From Streptomyces sp. NBC_00683 (GTDB taxonomy: Bacteria; Actinomycetota; Actinomycetes; Streptomycetales; Streptomycetaceae): 64,000 bases of DNA. The translations under genes and the position numbers were made by a program. The notes under the pieces were generated by a model. The model did no database searches. It had not been told where the DNA came from and saw only the letters and a list, made by a program, of their open reading frames with translations. This document shows, one piece after another, positions 53,948 to 62,642 of this stretch (within the stretch, counting starts at the first letter, position 1; every line of letters begins with the position of its first letter). Location: the NCBI RefSeq assembly GCF_036226745.1, contig NZ_CP109013.1:3286001-3350000 (forward strand), given 5' to 3'.

Positions 53948-54478
53948 ATGCCCCCTCAGGACATGACGACTGCTGCGTCTCCTTCCGGGGGCGCCGCCCC
54001 CGGACACCCGGGTACCGACCCCCTCCTCGATGCTCTCCAGCACCAGGTGGCCGTCTTCGCCCGCCGTGCCGAACAGACCCGCCTCGGCGGTGTCGGCCAG
54101 GTCCGCAATTCCATGGACCGCGCCGCCTATCTGCTCCTCAACCGGCTCGACCGGGAAGGCCCGATGGGCGTCAAGGCGCTGGCCGCGGGCATGGGGATCG
54201 ACTCCTCGACCGTGACCCGGCAGGTCGCACCGCTCGTCGACACCGGCCTGGTCAAGCGCACCTCGCACCCGGAGGACGGCCGGGCGGTCGTGCTGCAGCT
54301 GTCACCGCGCGGCCAGGCGCGCCTCGACGAGGTCCGGGCCTCGCGGCGCGAGCTGATGTCCCAGGTGACCGACGGCTGGAGCGAGGAGGAACGCGACACC
54401 TTCTGCGCCCTTCTCACCCGGTTCAACGCCTCACTGGCGGCGCGGCAAGCCGCACACCAGCCGGTACAGGACAACTGA
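53948..54478 (+). CDS. MarR-family regulator
   Basis: 176 residues with a Pro/Gly-rich N-terminal tail, then winged helix (AAYLLLNRLDREGPMGVKALAAGMGIDSSTVTRQVAPLVDTGLVKRTSHPEDGRAVVL) and a C-terminal helix pair. An alternative ATG five codons in also fits. Divergent from ilvA by 157 bases; target unknown. Confidence 0.85.
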   Translation: MPPQDMTTAASPSGGAAPGHPGTDPLLDALQHQVAVFARRAEQTRLGGVGQVRNSMDRAAYLLLNRLDREGPMGVKALAAGMGIDSSTVTRQVAPLVDTGLVKRTSHPEDGRAVVLQLSPRGQARLDEVRASRRELMSQVTDGWSEEERDTFCALLTRFNASLAARQAAHQPVQDN

Positions 54479-54610
54479 CCGGCGGCGCACCGGTTCTCGC
54501 GCCTCCCGGGCCGACGACGCCCGCAGGGCGGCCGGCGACAGCCGCTGGGCATCCCTTTTCGCTCGGATCTATCCTGGAAGAGTCGCCAGGTACGAGCCTA
54601 GGAGGCTGTC

Positions 54611-54802
54611 ATGACACGGAAGATCGCCGACTGCCGTAAGTACCCGAGCGTGTCGAACTGCTCACTCGCCATCACCGGCGAGGAGGACGAAGTCGTACGG
54701 GCAGCCGCCGAACACGCCGTCTCGGTCCACGAGCACACGGACAGCCCCGAGCTGCGCGAGCAGATCCGGGCCTCGCTGGAGGACGAGAAGGTAGCTGTCT
54801 GA
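54611..54802 (+). CDS. DUF1059 small protein
   Basis: 63 residues: RKIADCRKYPS, NCSLAITGEEDEVVRAAAEHAVSVH and a helical end, typical of DUF1059. The two conserved cysteines and the histidines suggest metal binding, not proven. AGGAGG precedes the ATG by five bases. Confidence 0.88.
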   Translation: MTRKIADCRKYPSVSNCSLAITGEEDEVVRAAAEHAVSVHEHTDSPELREQIRASLEDEKVAV

Positions 54803-54813
54803 CAGCGGAGCCG

Positions 54814-54845
54814 TCCGGCGGCCGTGATGCGTCACGGCCGCCGGA
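54814..54845. terminator. Bidirectional terminator
   Basis: A 14-bp perfect stem TCCGGCGGCCGTGA and complement, loop TGCG, between the convergent DUF1059 and cystathionine gamma-synthase genes. Confidence 0.75.
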
Positions 54846-54854
54846 CGGAGGTGT

Positions 54855-56003
54855 CTACTGGCCGAGCGCCTGCGTGAGGTCGGCCAGCAGGTCGTCGGCG
54901 TTCTCGATGCCGACGGACAGGCGCACCAGGTCGCCGGGCACCTCCAGCGGGGAGCCGGCGGCCGACGCGTGCGTCATGCGGCCCGGGTGCTCCAGCAGCG
55001 ACTCGACACCGCCGAGCGACTCACCGAGCGTGAACAGCTTCGCGCGGTTGCAGACCTCGACCGCCGCTTCCTCGCCGCCCGCGACGCGGAAGGACACCAT
55101 CCCGCCGAACGCCTTCATCTGCTTTGCGGCGATCTCGTGCCCCGGGTGCTCCGGCAGCCCCGGGTACAGGACCTTGGTCACCTTGGGGTGGCGGGTCAGC
55201 AGGTCGGCGACCTTGGTCGCGTTCTCGTCGTGGCGGTCCATACGGACCGCGAGGGTCTTGATGCCGCGCAGCACCAGCCACGCGTCGAACGGCCCGGCGA
55301 CGGCGCCCATCGCGTTCTGGTGGTACGCGAGCTCCTCGGCCAGCTCGGGGTCGCTGACGACGAGTGCACCGCCGACGACGTCCGAGTGCCCGCCCATGTA
55401 CTTGGTGGTCGAGTGCACGACGACGTCCGCGCCGAGCGCGAGCGGCTGCTGGAGGTAGGGGCTGGCGAAGGTGTTGTCGACGACCAGCCGCACGCCCGCC
55501 TGCCGGGCCACACCGGCGACGGCCGCGATGTCCGTGATGCCGAGCAGCGGGTTGGACGGTGTCTCCACCCAGATGGCCTTGGTGCGGGCGGTGATCGCCG
55601 CCCGTACCGCCGACACGTCGGAGGTGTCGGCGACCGAGAACTCCACGCCCCAGCGCGAGGCCACCTTCGCGAACAGCCGGAACGTGCCGCCGTAGGCGTC
55701 GTTCGGGATGATCACGTGGTCGCCGGGCGTGAGCAGCGTGCGCAGGAGGCAGTCCTCCGCGGCGAGGCCGGACGCGAAGGCGAGGCCGCGCCTGCCGCCC
55801 TCCAGGGCCGCCAGGTTCTCCTCCAGGGCGGTACGGGTGGGGTTGGCGCTGCGGCTGTACTCGTAGCCGCCACGCAGCCCGCCGACGCCGTCCTGCTTGT
55901 ACGTGGACACCTGGTAGATCGGCGGGACCACGGCGCCGGTGAGGGGATCCGCCGTGTTGCCGGCGTGGATCGCAAGGGTCTCGAAGCTGTGCTGGTCGCT
56001 CAT
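54855..56003 (-). CDS. metB: Cystathionine gamma-synthase / Cys-Met metabolism PLP enzyme
   Basis: 382 residues, fold type I: ETLAIHAGNTADPLTGAVVPPIYQ, YSRSANPTRTALEENLA, ASGLAAEDCLLRTLLTPGDH, PLP lysine in HSTTKYMGGHSDVVGG, and the end LVRLSVGIENADDLLADL. Actinobacterial members are annotated as cystathionine gamma-synthase; gamma-lyase activity cannot be excluded from sequence. ATG 67 bases from a divergent gene. Confidence 0.92.
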   Translation of the reverse strand: MSDQHSFETLAIHAGNTADPLTGAVVPPIYQVSTYKQDGVGGLRGGYEYSRSANPTRTALEENLAALEGGRRGLAFASGLAAEDCLLRTLLTPGDHVIIPNDAYGGTFRLFAKVASRWGVEFSVADTSDVSAVRAAITARTKAIWVETPSNPLLGITDIAAVAGVARQAGVRLVVDNTFASPYLQQPLALGADVVVHSTTKYMGGHSDVVGGALVVSDPELAEELAYHQNAMGAVAGPFDAWLVLRGIKTLAVRMDRHDENATKVADLLTRHPKVTKVLYPGLPEHPGHEIAAKQMKAFGGMVSFRVAGGEEAAVEVCNRAKLFTLGESLGGVESLLEHPGRMTHASAAGSPLEVPGDLVRLSVGIENADDLLADLTQALGQ

Positions 56004-56070
56004 GAGGACCGAGCGTAGTTCGTCAAGAGGGCACTTACCGGCCGCTGCGCCGCCAAGGGACAATGGAGCC

Positions 56071-57174
56071 ATGGAGATTCTGTGGTTCCTGCTCGCCCTG
56101 TGCATGCTCGCCGTGGTCGTGGGCCCGATCATGCTGCGCCGCCGTGGCGGCATCCGGCAGGTCGCGCCCGGTTCCCCGGACGCCGCCGACCCGGAGAACT
56201 ACGGGTTCGTGCGCCAGGAGGAGCTGGACATCCGGATGCCCGGCCCCGACCAGGACCTTCTCGATGTCCTGGACGTCGTGCAGGGCACCCAGGAGTGGCG
56301 GGCCGCCTCCCAGCTGCTTGCGGGCACGCCCAAGGAGAGCGAGATCCGCTGGCAGCGGGTGCAGGCCTTCGCCGGTGCGGCCTCGCTGGAGCTGGCGCGG
56401 CGGCCCGGTGAGGGCGGGGCGTGGCTGCGGAAGTGGCGGGCCGAGGCCCCGAAGGACGCGGGCGGCGCGGCGGTGCACGCCGAGTTCCTGGTGCAGCAGG
56501 CGTGGCGCACCGCCGCGGTGGGCACCGATGACTTCCGGATCATCCTGGAGGAGGCCCGTACGGTGTGCGGCGAGGCGGCGCTGCTGGCGCCGGGCGACCC
56601 CGTCCCGTACATCGTGGAACTGGCCGTCGCCCGCGGACTGGGCTACTCCCACGAGCAGTTCGACCAGGTGTGGGCGAAGGTCATCGACCGCGCCCCCGCC
56701 CACATGGGTGCGCACATCGCCGCCCTGCACTTCTGGTGCGAGAAGTGGCACGGCTCGGCCGAGCTCGTCGACCGCTTCGCCACCGCGGCCGCCGCCCGCG
56801 CCCCGCAGGGCTCGCTGCTGGCCGCGCTGCCGCTGTTCGCGCTGTACGAGAACCTGCCGGAGGTCAACCTCGTGCAGGGCTTCTACCGGGGTACCGTCGT
56901 GACGAAGGCGGTCGGGGGCGCGATGTTCGCGGTGCACGCCGCCCGCGCGGACGATCCGGTACTCGCCCACGTCCGGCACTTGCTGGTCCTCTTCCTCGTC
57001 CGCATGGAGCGCTGGTCGGAGGCGATGCACCAGCTCGTCCACATCGACGGCCACGTGGGTGCGCTGCCCTGGATCCAGGACTCCGATCCGGCCGCCGAGT
57101 ACACGGTGTACCGGGCGCTGGCCGTCGCCGGGTACGAGGCGAACGGCGGCAGCCCGGCGACGCTGCCGCAGTAG
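56071..57174 (+). CDS. Membrane-anchored hypothetical protein, helical repeat, 367 aa
   Basis: One N-terminal membrane helix (2-21), basic MLRRRGGIRQ, then a largely helical cytoplasmic region resembling TPR/DUF4034-like repeats (LLDVLDVVQGTQEWRAASQLLAG, AELVDRFATAAAARAPQGSLLAALPLFALYENL). AHMGAHIAALHFWCEKWHG is a conspicuous block. I know similar streptomycete proteins only as hypothetical. Divergent from the metB-like gene. Confidence 0.78.
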   Translation: MEILWFLLALCMLAVVVGPIMLRRRGGIRQVAPGSPDAADPENYGFVRQEELDIRMPGPDQDLLDVLDVVQGTQEWRAASQLLAGTPKESEIRWQRVQAFAGAASLELARRPGEGGAWLRKWRAEAPKDAGGAAVHAEFLVQQAWRTAAVGTDDFRIILEEARTVCGEAALLAPGDPVPYIVELAVARGLGYSHEQFDQVWAKVIDRAPAHMGAHIAALHFWCEKWHGSAELVDRFATAAAARAPQGSLLAALPLFALYENLPEVNLVQGFYRGTVVTKAVGGAMFAVHAARADDPVLAHVRHLLVLFLVRMERWSEAMHQLVHIDGHVGALPWIQDSDPAAEYTVYRALAVAGYEANGGSPATLPQ

Positions 57175-57258
57175 CCGCCGACGGGCAGGGGGTGCCGGAA
57201 TCCACGGCGCCCCCGTGGCGTTGTACGCACTGAACACCGACCCCGGAGGAGCCCCCGC

Positions 57259-57963
57259 ATGTTCCTGAACCACCGCACCCCGCAGCTCCCCACCCCCGAG
57301 GAGGCCCTGCGTGGCCGCCCCGTCCCCGAATTCCCGGTCCCGTCCCGCCACACGGTCCTCGGCAACCCGCTGACCGGCCCGTACCCGGAGGGTCTGGAGG
57401 TCGCGGACTTCGCACTGGGCTGTTTCTGGGGTGCCGAGCGCAAGTTCTGGCAGACCGAAGGCGTGTGGACGACCCTCGTCGGCTACCAGGGCGGCTTCAC
57501 GGAGAACCCGGCGTACGAAGAGGTCTGCTCGGGCCTGACGGGCCACACCGAGGCGGTCCGTGTCGTCTTCGACCCGACGGTCGTGGGTTACGCGGAGCTG
57601 CTGAAGCTCTTCTGGGAGTCCCACAACCCGACCCAGGGCTTCCGCCAGGGCAACGACGTGGGCACGCAGTACCGGTCGGCGGTCTACACCCACACCGCGG
57701 AGCAGGCGGAGGGCGCGGCCGCGTCCCGCGAGGCGTACCAGCGGGTCCTCACCGGCGCCGGCTTCGGCGAGATCACCACGGAGATCCTGCCGGCCGAGGG
57801 CCGCACGCTGTGGCCGGCGGAGCCGTACCACCAGCAGTACCTGGACAAGAACCCGGACGGCTACTGCGGCATCGGCGGTACGGGAGCCACGCTGGAGTCC
57901 CCCTCCGAGACGAACTGGGGCCGCGCCTGCCCGACGGGCATCGCCCCGGCTCCCGGAGCGTGA
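57259..57963 (+). CDS. msrA: Peptide-methionine (S)-S-oxide reductase
   Basis: 234 residues. Catalytic Cys in [14 protein letters not shown], substrate block [26 protein letters not shown], and [14 protein letters not shown]. The C-terminus has the CGIGGTG region with a resolving Cys. About 35 extra N-terminal residues are usual for the actinobacterial form. GGAGGAG precedes the ATG. It follows the helical-repeat gene by 84 bases. Confidence 0.95.
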   Translation: MFLNHRTPQLPTPEEALRGRPVPEFPVPSRHTVLGNPLTGPYPEGLEVADFALGCFWGAERKFWQTEGVWTTLVGYQGGFTENPAYEEVCSGLTGHTEAVRVVFDPTVVGYAELLKLFWESHNPTQGFRQGNDVGTQYRSAVYTHTAEQAEGAAASREAYQRVLTGAGFGEITTEILPAEGRTLWPAEPYHQQYLDKNPDGYCGIGGTGATLESPSETNWGRACPTGIAPAPGA

Positions 57964-57982
57964 GCCGAGGCTCCGCGCAGTG

Positions 57983-58026
57983 ACGTGGGCCCCGTCACCG
58001 GCTGCTGCCGGTGACGGGGCCCACGT
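57983..58026. terminator. Strong bidirectional terminator
   Basis: A 20-bp perfect stem ACGTGGGCCCCGTCACCGGC and complement, loop TGCT, between msrA and the convergent lipase gene. Confidence 0.8.
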
Positions 58027-58041
58027 GTCGTGCGGGGCAGG

Positions 58042-58785
58042 TCAGGAGGCGACGAAGCGTGCGATCTGACCGAGCACGACCGTGTCCGCCAGGAACCCGA
58101 TGTGGGTCTGGCACAGCACGTCGTTGTTCGTCGCGCCGCTCAGCCGGGTGCTGGTGTACGGAATGATGATTCCGTCGCAGGCCGAGTACCAGCTGGCGTA
58201 TTTGGTGTCACCCGGCGTCTCGTCACCCGCGGTGATCTGGGCGATGAAGGAGGAGCCGGGGTACATCTGCTGGCAGGTCGTGTAGATCAGGCAGGCGCCC
58301 GCGTACGTGGTGCCGTGGTTCGCGCCGGCGATCGAGGCGAGATGGCTGACGCTGGTGTTGCCGCCCAGCACCTTCAGGTAGTACTGGCTGACGAGGCCGC
58401 CCATCGAGTGGTTGACGATCGCGACCTTGCTCGCGCCGGTCCGCGCCTTCACGTTGTTGACGAAGGACGCGAGGCCCTGGGCGTTGGAGACGTTGTTGCC
58501 GTACGAGTTGTACTCGTAGGCGAAGAGCTTGGAGCTGGACCAGCCGTTGAGCTGGAAGACGCTTATCGCGGTGGTCCAGTTGGACGCGTTGCCGGTGTAG
58601 CCGTGGACGAAGACGACCGGTGTGCTCGTCGACAGCGGCTGGACGGCCGCGTCGGCCGACTGCGCGGCGGAGGCGGGCTGCGCTGTTTCGGCCGCGCCGG
58701 CCGTGGGGGCGGCGGAGAAGAGGGTGAACGCGACCGCGGCGGACGCGAGAACGCCGAGAAGCCGACGCGGGGATCGACGACGCAT
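58042..58785 (-). CDS. Secreted lipase/esterase, alpha/beta hydrolase
   Basis: 247 residues: Arg-rich signal peptide ending PTAGAAET, spacer, then oxyanion block VVFVHGYTGNASNW, nucleophile Ser in VNHSMGGLVS, a GANHGT block, acid in SACDGIII and catalytic His in CQTHIGFL. Cysteines CLIYTTCQQ and SACDG/LCQTH suggest disulfides, as in Streptomyces LipA-type triacylglycerol lipases. Extracellular lipid hydrolysis. Confidence 0.92.
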   Translation of the reverse strand: MRRRSPRRLLGVLASAAVAFTLFSAAPTAGAAETAQPASAAQSADAAVQPLSTSTPVVFVHGYTGNASNWTTAISVFQLNGWSSSKLFAYEYNSYGNNVSNAQGLASFVNNVKARTGASKVAIVNHSMGGLVSQYYLKVLGGNTSVSHLASIAGANHGTTYAGACLIYTTCQQMYPGSSFIAQITAGDETPGDTKYASWYSACDGIIIPYTSTRLSGATNNDVLCQTHIGFLADTVVLGQIARFVAS

Positions 58786-58931
58786 GGAGCACTCCTGACG
58801 GGGATACGGGTGCCTGACCCGCCCAGAGTCCTCGGCGAGGAGCTGCCCGCCATCGGCGAAATGACCAGTGCCGTCGGCCGGATCCCCGTCCGCGCATCAC
58901 GCAGGAAGCGGCGCGTGTCCCGTACCCGGGC

Positions 58932-59300
58932 TCAGGCCGCCAGCAGCACTGCGCCCATCGGAGCCCCGGCGGGTGCGGTCCGGCTCTGCCGGGCGAGCTC
59001 CTGCTGAGCCAGGGACAGCACGTCCGTGAGCCCGAGCCCGAGCGAGCGGGCAGCAGCGGCAAGGACCTCGGACGAGGCCTCCTTGAGGCCGCGCTCGACC
59101 TCGGAGAGGTACGGCATCGAGATCCGGGCGTCCTCGGCCACGTCCTTGAGCGTCCGCCCCTGGGCGAGCCGCTCGCGGCGCAGGACGTCCCCGACGACGT
59201 CCCGCCAGAGCGGCTCTCTGGCGGCGGGCGCGGGACCCGGTGTCGCGGGGACGGGACGCAGAGGGATGACGCGGGCGCGGTTCTGCGCGTGGCTGCTCAT
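58932..59300 (-). CDS. XRE-family regulator resembling ClgR/PopR
   Basis: 122 residues. An N-terminal Pro/Ala tail of about 30 residues is followed by a helix-turn-helix (LRRERLAQGRTLKDVAEDARISMPYLSEVERGLKEASSEVL) closely like that of ClgR and PopR, activators of clp protease genes. The last residues are VLLAA; PopR and ClgR are themselves degraded by Clp through terminal alanines, so the end may be a degron. No clp gene is in the window. Single gene. Confidence 0.82.
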   Translation of the reverse strand: MSSHAQNRARVIPLRPVPATPGPAPAAREPLWRDVVGDVLRRERLAQGRTLKDVAEDARISMPYLSEVERGLKEASSEVLAAAARSLGLGLTDVLSLAQQELARQSRTAPAGAPMGAVLLAA

Positions 59301-59416
59301 CACCCCAGCCTAGGAGCGCTGCGCCCGGCGCGGGAGGTGGAAGCGTTCCGCGCCGGGCGAATCTGCTGTTGGCTAAGCCGGGTGTGGTGCGACGGATCCG
59401 GGTCCTACGGGTCCGG

Positions 59417-60880
59417 TCACTTGCCGATGGTGCTCTGCGGGCCGCCGTACTGCTGGAGCAGGGCGGGGACGTCCGCGGCCGGGTCCAGCGTGTAGCTGTA
59501 GTGGTCGCCCGGCTTGAAGGTCGTCCCGTTGGTCTGCTGCTTGCCGGTGCACGAGACGCAGATGCTGCCCGTCTGGGTCAGGGATGCCGCCGAGGTGTCG
59601 ATGTTGTAGGGGTTGGCGACGTTCCGGTAGTAGCTGTTCTCGATGACGGTCTTCGAGGCGCCGCGCGAGAGGTTTCCGTAGGACGTCACGTTCTGCAGGT
59701 AGTTGTTGTAGAGGTGGGCGTACGCGACGTTGTCGATGCTGGGGTTGCGCTGGTTGGTGTCGTGGATCCAGTTGTGGTGGATGGTCATCCGGGCGGTGAC
59801 GTTCTCCGTCCAGCCGATGCCGAAGGCCTTGTTCTGCTCGCCCATGACGTTCCAGGAGACGGTGAGGTAGCTGGTGTCCTTGCGGCTGTCGATGAGGCCG
59901 TCGTTCATCCGCTCGATGCGGTTGTGGTCGATCCAGATGTGGTCGGCGGTGTCCATCTGGATGCCGTCGTAGTCGTAGTCCTTGTCATCGGGATCGTCCT
60001 CTGTCATCCGGGTGTCGCGGATGGTGAGGTTGCGGATGATGACGTTGTGGACGCCGGTGCCGAGGAAGAGGCCGCCGCCGACGATCTGCCCGGAGGTACC
60101 GACACCGATGAGGGTCTTGTCGGACTTCACGGGTATCTCGTGCCCGTACGGGGTGACCGTGATCGCGGACGCCACCTTGATGACGTAGGGCGTGGAAGCG
60201 GTGGCGTACTTCACCAGGTCGGCGAAGTTCGTGACGGTGACGGTGGGCCCGGCCGCCCCTCCGGTGGTGCCGCCTCCCGTGGAGGCGAAGCCGTCGGCCT
60301 TGTCGGACCAGGTGCGCCCTCCGGACACGGGCTGGAAGGCCCACTGCTTGTTGCTGTTGGCGGTGCAGGTCTCCTGGATGATCGCGGCACCGCTGGCCGT
60401 GGAGGCGTCCTTGTCACTCATGCACAGACCACTGTTGACATTGATGATCTGGTACGTCCCCGTACCGCTCGGAGTCAGCGTCCACTGCTGGTTCGTCTGC
60501 CCGGCACACCCCCACTGCTGGAGCTGCACCCCGCTCACCTTCGAATAGTCGGGCACATCCACGCACTTACCACTCTGCTTGTTCACCAGCCGGTACCGCC
60601 CCGAACCGTCCGCCGTCAGCGTGAACTGCTGCCACGCAGCCCCCTCCGTGCAGCCCCACTGCTGCAGCAACGCACCGTTCGCCGTCGACGCCGCCGGCAC
60701 ATCGACGCACTTGCCACTCGTCTTCACCACCAGCTGATAGACACCGCCCGCGGGCGGCAGCTCCGCCGCACCCGCCGTCGACACCAGACCACCGGCAAGG
60801 ACGCCTCCGACGGCCAGCAGCAGCGACGTCACCAGGGCTCCGAGCCCCAGCGTCCTCCGCCTGTTCCTGTGCTTGCGCAT
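59417..60880 (-). CDS. Secreted pectate lyase (PL1) with N-terminal ricin-type CBM13
   Basis: 487 residues. A signal peptide ends about STAGAAELP. CBM13 (45-175) has three QxW repeats (ALLQQWGCTEGAAWQQF, VQLQQWGCAGQTNQQW, CTANSNKQWAF). A Gly-rich linker follows, then a PL1 parallel beta-helix (about 215-487) with VIIRNLTIRDTRM, DGIQMDTADHIWIDHNRI and a calcium/catalytic region ending SRGASKTVIENSYYRN. Cleaves polygalacturonate by elimination, in sequence after demethylation by the upstream pectinesterase; 52 bases separate the genes. The CBM13 DNA is almost identical to that of the neighbour. Confidence 0.93.
   Translation of the reverse strand: MRKHRNRRRTLGLGALVTSLLLAVGGVLAGGLVSTAGAAELPPAGGVYQLVVKTSGKCVDVPAASTANGALLQQWGCTEGAAWQQFTLTADGSGRYRLVNKQSGKCVDVPDYSKVSGVQLQQWGCAGQTNQQWTLTPSGTGTYQIINVNSGLCMSDKDASTASGAAIIQETCTANSNKQWAFQPVSGGRTWSDKADGFASTGGGTTGGAAGPTVTVTNFADLVKYATASTPYVIKVASAITVTPYGHEIPVKSDKTLIGVGTSGQIVGGGLFLGTGVHNVIIRNLTIRDTRMTEDDPDDKDYDYDGIQMDTADHIWIDHNRIERMNDGLIDSRKDTSYLTVSWNVMGEQNKAFGIGWTENVTARMTIHHNWIHDTNQRNPSIDNVAYAHLYNNYLQNVTSYGNLSRGASKTVIENSYYRNVANPYNIDTSAASLTQTGSICVSCTGKQQTNGTTFKPGDHYSYTLDPAADVPALLQQYGGPQSTIGK
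60335..60719 (-). repeat. CBM13 coding repeat, copy in the pectate lyase gene
   Basis: 385 bases differing from 61842-62226 at only two positions (both A/G) by direct comparison, while sequence outside diverges at once. This is a direct repeat spanning most of the carbohydrate-binding domain. Confidence 0.9.
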
Positions 60881-60932
60881 GCTTTCTTTCCTCTCGAACG
60901 GGATGCGTAGGGATTCGGATGCGGGAGCCCGG

Positions 60933-62369
60933 TCAGCGCACCGGGTTCCAGCCGTCCGTGCCGGCCAGGTACTTCTGCGGCGTGTAGTTCGCGGCCTGGG
61001 CGTCCGTCAGCTGTGGGCGGTTGCCGTTGACGGTGGCTCCGGCGCCGGTGTTGCGGTACTCGGAGAACCTGGCGTTCTTCCACGAGTTGGTGGACATGTC
61101 CGTCCACGGCTGGGCGGTGGCGAGGGCCGAGGAGAGGGAGGTCTCGCGGTAGAGGACCTGCGCGTCGGCGCGCCAGGGGCGGCCCAGCTGGGTGGTGTTC
61201 GCCACGGCGCCGGTCACGGTGGACCGGTAGAACAGGAATCCGTACGCCCTGTCCGCAGGGGTGCTCGCCGCGGTGATCGGGCCGCCGGTGCTGCGCTTCT
61301 CGTGGATGGTGGAGGTGTGGAACACGGCGATGCCACCGCCGTAGATGAAGTCCACGGTGCCTTCGACGTAGGAATCCACGATGTAGGCGCGGGCGCTGTT
61401 GTTCACCAGGAAGGTGTCCTGGTCGCCGAGCAGCCTGACGTCGTCCAGGACGGCGCGGTCGGCGTCGAGGTAGAGGGCGAGCGCCTGGTCGCCGGTGTCG
61501 GAGCTGTTCTCGTCGAAATCGTTCGCCATGGTCAGGTTGAGGGCCTGGAAGTCGTGGCCCTTGGCGACGACGGTGGCCGATCCCGCGGTGCCGTAGGTGC
61601 CGGCGTTGCGGTTGCCGATGACGACCACGTCGTCCGCCGAATCGCCGGTTCCCTTCAGGGTGATGAAGGGCTTGTCGACGGGGATGGTCACCTGCTCGCG
61701 GTAGGTGCCGGGCTTGATGGTGATGGTGACGCGGCTCGCGTTGCCGGTGCCGACCGCGTTCACCGCGGCCTGGACCGTCCGGTAGGTGCCGGTTCCGTCG
61801 GAGGCGACGGTGGTCGGGCCGGTGGAACCGCCGACCGGTTTGAAGGCCCACTGCTTGTTGCTGTTGGCGGTGCAGGTCTCCTGGATGATCGCGGCACCGC
61901 TGGCCGTGGAGGCGTCCTTGTCACTCATGCACAGACCGCTGTTGACATTGATGATCTGGTACGTCCCCGTACCGCTCGGGGTCAGCGTCCACTGCTGGTT
62001 CGTCTGCCCGGCACACCCCCACTGCTGGAGCTGCACCCCGCTCACCTTCGAATAGTCGGGCACATCCACGCACTTACCACTCTGCTTGTTCACCAGCCGG
62101 TACCGCCCCGAACCGTCCGCCGTCAGCGTGAACTGCTGCCACGCAGCCCCCTCCGTGCAGCCCCACTGCTGCAGCAACGCACCGTTCGCCGTCGACGCCG
62201 CCGGCACATCGACGCACTTGCCACTCTTCGTGACGGCGAGCTGGTACACACCCCCTGCGGCCGGCAGCTCCGCCGCATCCGCCGTCGACACCAGACCACC
62301 GGCCACGAGGAGGGCGGCCGGTAGTGCGAGTGCCAGGGCGCGCCGTCTCTTGTTCGGTTTCTCGGACAT
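60933..62369 (-). CDS. Secreted pectinesterase (CE8) with N-terminal ricin-type CBM13
   Basis: 478 residues. Signal peptide, the same CBM13 as the downstream pectate lyase, then a CE8 beta-helix from about 178: VASDGTGTYRTVQAAVNAV, a GTYREQVTIP strand, catalytic QALALYLDADRAVLDDVRLLGDQDTFLV (Gln and two Asp), DFIYGGGIAVFH and a LGRPWRADAQVLYRE block. The usual substrate-binding Phe of DFIFG is Tyr. Removes methyl esters from pectin. First gene of the pectinase operon; divergent from the sigma-factor/beta-helix fusion. Confidence 0.93.
   Translation of the reverse strand: MSEKPNKRRRALALALPAALLVAGGLVSTADAAELPAAGGVYQLAVTKSGKCVDVPAASTANGALLQQWGCTEGAAWQQFTLTADGSGRYRLVNKQSGKCVDVPDYSKVSGVQLQQWGCAGQTNQQWTLTPSGTGTYQIINVNSGLCMSDKDASTASGAAIIQETCTANSNKQWAFKPVGGSTGPTTVASDGTGTYRTVQAAVNAVGTGNASRVTITIKPGTYREQVTIPVDKPFITLKGTGDSADDVVVIGNRNAGTYGTAGSATVVAKGHDFQALNLTMANDFDENSSDTGDQALALYLDADRAVLDDVRLLGDQDTFLVNNSARAYIVDSYVEGTVDFIYGGGIAVFHTSTIHEKRSTGGPITAASTPADRAYGFLFYRSTVTGAVANTTQLGRPWRADAQVLYRETSLSSALATAQPWTDMSTNSWKNARFSEYRNTGAGATVNGNRPQLTDAQAANYTPQKYLAGTDGWNPVR
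61842..62226 (-). repeat. CBM13 coding repeat, copy in the pectinesterase gene
   Basis: Partner of the copy at 60335-60719; 383 of 385 bases identical in direct repeat orientation, 1,507 bases apart. Confidence 0.9.
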
Positions 62370-62491
62370 CGTTCGCTCCTCCAGATGGACGGTTGCTGCG
62401 GTGCTTTGGAGCCGCAGTGCCCAGGTAGATGCGCGAAACGGAGGGGGATGACAGAAAACCTGGAAGAAACTTCTCCGGGGCCCTGGAGGCG

Positions 62492-62531
62492 GAAGTTGCC
62501 CGGGTTCGCTTGTGGTGGAAGCGGCAACTTC
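62492..62531. promoter_or_regulatory. Inverted repeat GAAGTTGCC / GGCAACTTC between pectinase operon and sigma fusion
   Basis: Nine-base perfect arms separated by 22 bases in the 273-base divergent gap, with a related GAAACTTCT at 62466. Candidate binding or promoter element shared by the two directions; unproven. Nothing else is evident in the gap. Confidence 0.35.
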
Positions 62532-62642
62532 TTTACGGGTCGGTCACGTTGTGCCACGATGCGTGGCTCCGGGGCCCTGTCGGCCGCTTGTTCGGGGCCG
62601 TCCGGTGACCGGCCCCGAAGGGGACGAGGGAGTCGTGACGGG

